From contig JAKDRW010000003.1 of NCBI GenBank assembly GCA_030454225.1, positions 1-64,000 of the forward strand: a stretch of DNA of 64,000 bases. The letters run 5' to 3'. The position numbers were made by a program, and so were the translations under genes. The stretch comes from Vreelandella subglaciescola (GTDB lineage Bacteria > Pseudomonadota > Gammaproteobacteria > Pseudomonadales > Halomonadaceae). Shown one piece after another: positions 57,627-64,000 of this stretch (positions are counted from its first letter, which is position 1; each line of letters begins with the position of its first letter). Under the pieces are notes generated by a model. It was given only the letters and a program-made list of their open reading frames with translations, was not told the origin of the DNA and searched no databases.

Positions 57627-58900
57627 TCCGTCAGCGCGTCGGGCGCTACCTTTTCATGGGGCTTGTCGTGCGGCGCCTGGCGTTCGTCGTCGACCACCGC
57701 GGCGCCGACAATGTCGCCGGTGACGTTGAGCGCGGTGCCGCCCATGCCGATCAGCGCATCGACGCCGGCAATCAGCGCCACCACTTCAAGCGGCAGCCCG
57801 AACATGCTGAGTACGGCAGAAAGCGTGACCAGCCCCGCCGCGGGTACGCCGGCGGTGCCCACCGAGAGCAGCGTGCCGATCACCACGATAATCACAAAGC
57901 CGCTGAACGACAGGTCGAGCCCGGTAATGTTGGCGGCAAACACCAGCGATACGCCCATGCGCAGCGCGCCGCCGTCGGAGTTGAAGATGGCGCCAAGGGG
58001 CAGAGAGAAATTCGCGGTTTTTTCCGATACGCCGGCTTTTTTGGCCGCCTTGATGGCGATCGGCAGCGTGGCAATGCTGCTGGAGGTGAAAAACGCCGTG
58101 GTGAAGGCTTCGCGGATATCGCGATAAAAAGCCCTGACCGAAAACGCTGACAGGCTGATAAATACGCTGTAAACCACGCTCCAGAGAATGAACAGCCCCA
58201 GATAGAAAACACCGGTGAAATACAGCAGCGATTTCAGCGTGGCCCACCCCTGGCTGCCAAAGGTGGAGGCGCTGATGGCAAACACGCCGATGGGCGCATA
58301 CAGCAGGATGCCGTTTAAGATGCGGTAGAACATTGTGTTCATGGCGGTAAAGAAACGGTCGAGCAGGGCGCCCTGATCGCGTATTTTTTGCTCGGTAGAA
58401 AACAGCATCGTTGACACGCCCATGCCGATAATGATGGCAATAAACAGGATGGCCATTAAGTCGCCGGCGGTAAACGCGGCGAACAGGTTGCGCGGGACGA
58501 TTTGCAGCAGAATATCGGAAAAGTGCGGAATGTCCGGTTTGTCTACCGAGGTGTCGGGGAGCGTAATGCCCTCGCCGGGGTTAAAAAACAGCGCCAGCGA
58601 CACGCCAATCAGTACCGCAAGGGCGGTGGTGGTGACATAGTAAAGCAGCAGCTTGCCGCCCATTTTTCCCAGCTGTGCCAGGTTCATCTGGCTAACGGCG
58701 AGCACCACCGTGAGAAAAATCACCGGAATGGCAATCAGGCTCAAAAGGTGAATCAAAAGCGTCCCCAGCGGTTTGAGCAGGGCGGCCTGTTCACGAAAAA
58801 TCAGCGCGGCGGCAATCCCCAGCAAAAAGCCGGACGCCATTTTGAGTACCAGCGGTGTGTCGCGGTAGGTTTTCCATGGTGTCTGCGTCCATAACGTCAT
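57623..58900 (-). CDS. Dicarboxylate/amino-acid:cation symporter (DAACS family)
   Basis: 425 residues, eight membrane helices and two hairpin loops. The first hairpin is AFFTSSSIATLPIAIKAA (serine-rich motif); the following NFSLPLGAIFNSDGGALRMG takes the place of the NMDGT region, and the second hairpin is GTAGVPAAGLVTLSAVLSM. The late GVDALIGMGGTALNVTGDIV fits the substrate and sodium site. Substrates of the family are glutamate, aspartate, dicarboxylates, serine/threonine or cystine; the exact one is not clear. The ORF track starts 28 codons upstream; MTLWTQTPWKTYRD at 58900 is preferred. A LysR gene lies upstream on the same strand. Confidence 0.9.
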   Translation of the reverse strand: MTLWTQTPWKTYRDTPLVLKMASGFLLGIAAALIFREQAALLKPLGTLLIHLLSLIAIPVIFLTVVLAVSQMNLAQLGKMGGKLLLYYVTTTALAVLIGVSLALFFNPGEGITLPDTSVDKPDIPHFSDILLQIVPRNLFAAFTAGDLMAILFIAIIIGMGVSTMLFSTEQKIRDQGALLDRFFTAMNTMFYRILNGILLYAPIGVFAISASTFGSQGWATLKSLLYFTGVFYLGLFILWSVVYSVFISLSAFSVRAFYRDIREAFTTAFFTSSSIATLPIAIKAAKKAGVSEKTANFSLPLGAIFNSDGGALRMGVSLVFAANITGLDLSFSGFVIIVVIGTLLSVGTAGVPAAGLVTLSAVLSMFGLPLEVVALIAGVDALIGMGGTALNVTGDIVGAAVVDDERQAPHDKPHEKVAPDALTD

Positions 58901-58967
58901 GGCGTCGTTTCCTGCGTTGTGAGAAAGGCCGGCATAAAGAGCGCCAGGCTGGGTCGGGCCGCCGGCT

Positions 58968-59837
58968 TTATGTCGCCGTTTCAAGCTCTTCGATCAGGCG
59001 GTGAGCGGCGTTGGAAAGCGTACGGTTTTTATGTACCAGATAGCCCAGCGGGCGATAAAGCGGCGGCGTATCGACGTCAAGCTCCGTCAGCTCGTGGTCG
59101 ACCATGCTCTCGGGCAAAAGGCTCCACCCCAGCCCTACGCTACACATCATTTTCAGCGTTTCCAGGTAGTTTGTTGACATGCTGGCGTCAAGCTCGAGCC
59201 CGCAGCCTTCCAGGCGCCGGCTCAGCAGCGCGCGGGTGAAGGTCTGGGCACCGGGCAGTACGCAGGCGTGTTGGCACAGCGCGGCCAGCGTCAGCGCGGG
59301 TGCGGCGCGCAGCGGGTGGTCGGCTGCGCACACAAAGCACATGCGATCCACCCACACCGGCACGACCTCAAGCTGTGCGTGGGGCTCGGGGGCCAGCGTG
59401 ACAATGGCGATTTCCAGCGTGCCGTCGAGTACGCCCTGATAGGCCTGCTCGGAATCGAGAAAACGCAGCGCCAGCTCCACATCGGGGTGGCGCTGGGTGT
59501 AGCGCTTGAGCAGCGGCGGCAAGCGGTGCAGGCCAATATGATGGCTGGTAGCCAGGCTTAACTGCCCGTCCACCTGGCCCGACAGGTTGGCAAGCGAGCG
59601 GCGGCTGTCTTCTACCGCCAAAAGGATATGCCGCGCCTGCGGCATTAATAGCTGCCCGGCTTCGGTGAGTGAAATGCGCCGCCCGATGCGGTCAAAAAGC
59701 CGCGTGTTGACCTGGCTTTCGAGCACGGCAATGCGCTTGCTGATGGCCGGCTGGGTCAGGTGCAGCTGCTCCGCCGCGTGCGAGAAGCTTTGGCAATCGG
59801 CCACGGCTAAAAAAGCCTGAAGGCTTTGGGTATCCAT
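58968..59837 (-). CDS. LysR-family transcriptional regulator next to leuCDB
   Basis: 289 residues. The winged helix-turn-helix is FLAVADCQSFSHAAEQLHLTQPAISKRIAVLE, the linker helix RHILLAVEDSRRSLANL and the effector domain starts at QVDGQLSLATSHH. Its divergent position 342 bp from leuC, as in Pseudomonas, suggests that it controls leuCDB in response to a pathway intermediate (inference). A ribosome site AAAGGAATAG precedes the ATG. It could also affect the symporter gene downstream on the same strand. Confidence 0.93.
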   Translation of the reverse strand: MDTQSLQAFLAVADCQSFSHAAEQLHLTQPAISKRIAVLESQVNTRLFDRIGRRISLTEAGQLLMPQARHILLAVEDSRRSLANLSGQVDGQLSLATSHHIGLHRLPPLLKRYTQRHPDVELALRFLDSEQAYQGVLDGTLEIAIVTLAPEPHAQLEVVPVWVDRMCFVCAADHPLRAAPALTLAALCQHACVLPGAQTFTRALLSRRLEGCGLELDASMSTNYLETLKMMCSVGLGWSLLPESMVDHELTELDVDTPPLYRPLGYLVHKNRTLSNAAHRLIEELETAT

Positions 59838-60179
59838 ATCTATTCCTTTGAGGAATCCAATATATAAATAACATGAATTGCATTTATCTTCACGGCGGTC
59901 AACACTGTCTTATACCCAGCGGCGCTATTTGTCACACGATGCGGGCGCAGCAAGGCTACACGAGCTGCGCTTGCGGGTCTTGCCGGCCCAAAATGGCGGA
60001 CACAGGGTCTCTTACGCGAGGGTTTTATACAACAAAAGTTATACAATACCGTTATGGTTAATTATGGCGCATAGCGGCGATACAGGATCGGCTTTCACTT
60101 TTTACCTTTCACCACCAAGGCGCCACGCCGCCGTTGACGCACAGCGGCCAAGCACAGGGCACCTCGCCCGGGAGAGAAC
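59838..60179. other. lysR-leuC divergent regulatory region (342 bp)
   Basis: No gene seen and no leucine-codon-rich leader peptide found. Beside lysR are ATAAAT-N12-ATTTAT (59864-59887), a LysR-box-like inverted repeat, and ATTCC-N5-GGAAT (59842-59856). Nearer leuC are two direct TTATACAA copies (60025-60032 and 60039-60046), the second containing a TACAAT -10-like hexamer. leuC is preceded by GGGAGAG. The middle of the region is AT-rich compared with the surroundings. Confidence 0.65.
60025..60047 (+). promoter_or_regulatory. Direct repeat TTATACAA, candidate leuC promoter/operator
   Basis: Two exact 8-bp copies 14 bp apart in an AT-rich patch 135-155 bp upstream of leuC. TACAAT at the second copy could be a -10 element. 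The period is shorter than typical helical phasing of LysR half-sites, so it may be an overlap of promoter and operator. Confidence 0.35.
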
Positions 60180-61631
60180 ATGGCAGCTCAAACGCTTTAC
60201 GACAAACTCTGGGAGCAGCATTTGGTCAAGCAGCGCGACGACGGCACCGCGCTGATTTACATCGACCGCCATATGCTCCACGAAGTGACTTCGCCGCAGG
60301 CATTTGAAGGGCTGCGCCTGGCCAACCGCCGGCCGTGGCGGCTGGATTCCAACCTGGCGACCACCGATCACAACGTGCCCACTACGCTTGTTGAGCGCGC
60401 CCAGGGTAATAAAGGCATCAAGGACCCGGTCTCGCTGATCCAGGTGCAGACGCTGGACGATAACTGCCGCGAATACGGCATCGTCGAGTTCGGCATTAAC
60501 GACCCGCGCCAGGGCATCGTCCACGTGGTAGGCCCCGAGCAGGGCGCGACGCTGCCGGGCATGACCGTGGTCTGCGGCGATTCGCACACCGCCACCCACG
60601 GCGCATTCGGTGCGCTGGCCCACGGCATCGGCACCTCGGAAGTCGAGCACGTGCTGGCTACCCAGTGTTTGTTGACGCAAAAGATGAAGAACATGCAGGT
60701 GCGCGTCGAAGGCGAGCTGGGGCTTGGCATCACCGCGAAAGACGTGGTGCTGGCGATTATCGGTAAAATCGGCACCGCCGGGGGGACCGGGCATGCCATT
60801 GAGTTTGCCGGCAGCGTCATCGAGGCGCTGTCCATGGAAGGGCGCATGACGGTGTGTAACATGGCCATTGAGGCCGGCGCCCGGGTGGGAATGATCGCCG
60901 TTGACGACACGACTATCGACTACATCGGCAACCGCCCGTACTCGCCCACCGGCGAGCAGTGGGAGGCCGCCGTGGCCGACTGGCGCGAGCTGGTGTCAGA
61001 CGCCGACGCCGCGTTTGACAAGGTCGTGACCCTTGACGCCGCCGAGATCGAGCCGCAGGTCAGCTGGGGCACCAGCCCCGAGATGGTCACCGGTATTTCC
61101 GGCCAGGTGCCCGACCCCCGCGCCGCGTCGGATGACACCGTGGCGCATAGCCACACCCGCGCGCTTGAGTACATGGGGCTTTCGGCCAACCAGAAAATCA
61201 CCGATATTCATTTGGACAAGGTGTTTATCGGCTCGTGTACCAACTCGCGCATCGAAGACCTGCGCGCCGCCGCCGCCGTGGCCAAAGGGCAAACAGTCGC
61301 CGATAACATCAAGCTTGCGATGGTGGTGCCGGGCTCGGGGCTGGTCAAGCGTCAGGCCGAAGAAGAAGGGTTGGACAAGATCTTCATTGAGGCGGGCTTT
61401 GAATGGCGCGAGCCGGGCTGTTCGATGTGCCTTGCCATGAACGCCGACAAGCTCGGCGCCGGTGAGCACTGCGCCTCAACCTCAAACCGCAACTTTGAAG
61501 GGCGCCAGGGCTACGGCGGACGCACGCACCTGGTGAGCCCGGCGATGGCCGCCGCGGCCGCCATTGCCGGCCATTTTGTCGATGTGCGCCGCCTGCCCGC
61601 CAACGATCAAAGCCACGCGAAAAAGGCCTGA
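60180..61631 (+). CDS. leuC: 3-isopropylmalate dehydratase large subunit
   Basis: 483 residues, slightly longer than E. coli LeuC (466). With LeuD it isomerises 2-isopropylmalate to 3-isopropylmalate in leucine synthesis. The 4Fe-4S ligands are the cysteines in [13 protein letters not shown] and [11 protein letters not shown]. The aconitase-family core [30 protein letters not shown] is present. The small extra length is an insertion near [16 protein letters not shown]. leuD follows after 3 bp. Confidence 0.97.
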   Translation: MAAQTLYDKLWEQHLVKQRDDGTALIYIDRHMLHEVTSPQAFEGLRLANRRPWRLDSNLATTDHNVPTTLVERAQGNKGIKDPVSLIQVQTLDDNCREYGIVEFGINDPRQGIVHVVGPEQGATLPGMTVVCGDSHTATHGAFGALAHGIGTSEVEHVLATQCLLTQKMKNMQVRVEGELGLGITAKDVVLAIIGKIGTAGGTGHAIEFAGSVIEALSMEGRMTVCNMAIEAGARVGMIAVDDTTIDYIGNRPYSPTGEQWEAAVADWRELVSDADAAFDKVVTLDAAEIEPQVSWGTSPEMVTGISGQVPDPRAASDDTVAHSHTRALEYMGLSANQKITDIHLDKVFIGSCTNSRIEDLRAAAAVAKGQTVADNIKLAMVVPGSGLVKRQAEEEGLDKIFIEAGFEWREPGCSMCLAMNADKLGAGEHCASTSNRNFEGRQGYGGRTHLVSPAMAAAAAIAGHFVDVRRLPANDQSHAKKA

Positions 61632-61634
61632 ACC

Positions 61635-62282
61635 ATGAAACAGTTTACCCGTTTTCAGGGCGTGGTCGCCCCGCTTGACCGCGCCAACGTCGATACCGAC
61701 CTGATTATTCCCAAGCAGTTTTTAAAGTCGATCAAGCGTACCGGCTTTGGCGTCAACCTGTTTGACGAGCTGCGCTACCTGGATGAAGGTCAGCCTGGCC
61801 AGGACTGCGCCAACCGCCCGATCAATCCGGATTTCGTGCTCAATCAGCCGCGCTATCAAAACGCCGAAGTGCTGCTCGCGCGGCGCAACTTCGGCTGCGG
61901 CAGCTCGCGCGAGCACGCGCCCTGGGCGCTTGAGGACTTCGGCTTTCGCGTGGTGATTGCGCCAAGCTTTGCCGATATCTTTTACAATAACGCGTTCAAA
62001 AACGGCCTGCTGCTGGTGGTGCTCGCTGAAGACACCGTCGATCGCCTGTTCAACGCCGTCGACGCGAGCCCAGACTATGCGCTGGACGTCGACCTGGAGC
62101 GCCAGCAGGTCACGCTGCCCGATGGCGAAAGCCTTAGCTTCGAGGTCGATGCGTTTCGCAAGCACTGTCTGCTCGAAGGGCTTGATGACATCGGCATTAC
62201 TCTGCAGGACGAAGACGCCATCCGTGCGTTTGAGGCCAAGCATCGCGCCAGGCGCCCCTGGCTGTTCCGCGATAGCGCCTGA
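61635..62282 (+). CDS. leuD: 3-isopropylmalate dehydratase small subunit
   Basis: 215 residues. The swivelling domain that completes the LeuC active site. It begins [27 protein letters not shown] and has the conserved [22 protein letters not shown] loop. Start codon shortly after the leuC stop with GGCCTGAACC between. leuB follows after 49 bp. Confidence 0.97.
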   Translation: MKQFTRFQGVVAPLDRANVDTDLIIPKQFLKSIKRTGFGVNLFDELRYLDEGQPGQDCANRPINPDFVLNQPRYQNAEVLLARRNFGCGSSREHAPWALEDFGFRVVIAPSFADIFYNNAFKNGLLLVVLAEDTVDRLFNAVDASPDYALDVDLERQQVTLPDGESLSFEVDAFRKHCLLEGLDDIGITLQDEDAIRAFEAKHRARRPWLFRDSA

Positions 62283-62331
62283 TGCCCGGCGTTGCTACGA
62301 CGCCGACGTTGAAACACGACAAGGAATCTGC

Positions 62332-63417
<1,086 letters not shown>

Positions 63418-63432
63418 TTCGCTGAGCGGTAA

Positions 63433-63474
63433 AAAAACGTGCCGCGCAATCGTGTATAATGGCGGCACGTTTTT
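63433..63474 (+). terminator. Intrinsic terminator of leuB with embedded TATAAT
   Basis: AAAAACGTGCCGC and GCGGCACGTTTTT form a perfect 13-bp stem with a 16-nt loop, ending in T residues. The loop contains TATAAT (63455-63460), which could serve as the -10 of asd, 31 bp upstream of its ATG. No clear -35 is seen at the right distance. Confidence 0.88.
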
Positions 63475-63490
63475 ATTGGAGGACTTTTTT

Positions 63491-64000
63491 ATGTTGAAAG
63501 TCGGTTTTGTTGGCTGGCGCGGCATGGTGGGCTCCGTGCTGATGCAGCGGATGCTTGAAGACGGTGATTTCAACGGCATCGAGCCTACGTTTTTTACCAC
63601 CTCGCAGGTTGGTCAGCCCGGCCCCGATATCGGCGTTGACGTCCCTGCGCTGAAAGACGCTTTTGCGCTCGACGAGCTGAAAGCGCTCGACGTCATCATC
63701 ACCTGCCAGGGCGGCGACTACACCAAGCAGGTTTACGCTGATCTGCGCCAGGGCGGTTGGAAAGGCTACTGGCTCGATGCGGCCAGCGCCCTGCGCATGG
63801 CCGACGACGCCACCATCGTGCTCGATCCGGTCAACCGCAGCGTGATCGACGCTCAGCTGGCCCGCGGCACGAAAACGTTCGTCGGCGGCAACTGCACCGT
63901 CAGCCTGATGATGATGGGGCTCGGCGGCCTGTTTGAAGCCGATATGATCGAGTGGATGACCTCGATGACCTATCAGGCGGCCTCAGGCTCGGGGGCCAAG
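63491..64000 (+). CDS. asd: Aspartate-semialdehyde dehydrogenase (5' part, runs off the window)
   Basis: 170 codons are visible, about the first 45% of a roughly 370-residue protein. It reduces aspartyl phosphate to the semialdehyde, feeding lysine, threonine, methionine and diaminopimelate. The N-terminal NADP fold reads [38 protein letters not shown] and the nucleophile Cys in [17 protein letters not shown] identify the E. coli-type Asd. It is absent from the ORF track because it lacks a stop. Preceded by TTGGAGGACTTTTTT, a strong ribosome site. Confidence 0.96.
   Translation, partial: MLKVGFVGWRGMVGSVLMQRMLEDGDFNGIEPTFFTTSQVGQPGPDIGVDVPALKDAFALDELKALDVIITCQGGDYTKQVYADLRQGGWKGYWLDAASALRMADDATIVLDPVNRSVIDAQLARGTKTFVGGNCTVSLMMMGLGGLFEADMIEWMTSMTYQAASGSGAK

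Noticed and set aside
59873-60061. Possible leuC leader peptide (62 codons)
   Set aside because: No run of leucine codons and no terminator/antiterminator stems adjoining it.

Overview
The window is 64 kb of high-GC chromosomal DNA from a gammaproteobacterium, most likely a moderately halophilic member of the Halomonadaceae (Halomonas-like). This is inferred from three things: gene content and order that resemble Pseudomonas but are rearranged, a Na+-translocating NQR complex, and a very acidic azurin. I see no mobile element, integrase, CRISPR array, rRNA or tRNA. Most of the window is core genome with a few unassigned accessory genes.

Layout. 0-3 kb: a small secreted protein with three tandem DGYSGAT motifs, a CobQ-like protein lacking its glutaminase domain, and a CynX/NimT-type MFS transporter. 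3-12.6 kb (minus strand): azurin, Xaa-Pro dipeptidase, a HypT-like LysR regulator, a five-gene dipeptide/oligopeptide ABC transporter and a glutaredoxin-like protein. 12.9-15.6 kb: mpl, ubiX and a LysE-type exporter. 15.6-17.4 kb (minus): two membrane proteins with eroded GGDEF-like domains. 17.5-28 kb: proA-nadD-rsfS-rlmH-mrdA-rodA-mltB-rlpA-dacC-ybeD-lipB, the cell-elongation and lipoylation cluster, met by a convergent lipA. 29.5-39 kb: topA, a small helical protein, two L,D-transpeptidases around an Lpp-type lipoprotein, and mfd. 39-47 kb: long-form gap and nqrABCDEF-nqrM. 47-53 kb (minus): a C39-like lipoprotein peptidase with a small membrane partner, holA, lptE and leuS. 53-59.8 kb: a YbeL-like zinc-ribbon protein, an unassigned membrane protein, a lipoprotein, a TM2 protein, a methyltransferase, a DAACS symporter and a LysR regulator. 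60-64 kb: leuCDB and the 5' part of asd.

How the genes work together. Peptidoglycan and envelope biology dominates: mpl recycling, the PBP2-RodA elongasome, MltB, RlpA, DacC, two YkuD enzymes, Lpp and LptE. Respiratory chemistry is the second theme, through NQR and azurin. The dpp-like operon followed by lysR and pepQ on one strand suggests uptake of peptides and hydrolysis of X-Pro dipeptides.

Most interesting observation: the first gene encodes an exported protein whose predicted mature N-terminus is three perfect copies of DGYSGAT. This is the ApbE flavinylation consensus (Dxx[S/T]GA[T/S]), also present in this window in NqrB (DGYTGAT) and NqrC (DALSGAT). The three copies use different synonymous codons, which points to selection on the peptide. 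This could be an undescribed multi-flavinylated periplasmic redox protein. Other points of interest are the degenerate GGDEF pair, the C39-like peptidase pair, the stand-alone CobQ amino domain, and short in-frame tandem repeats in mltB and at the mfd start.
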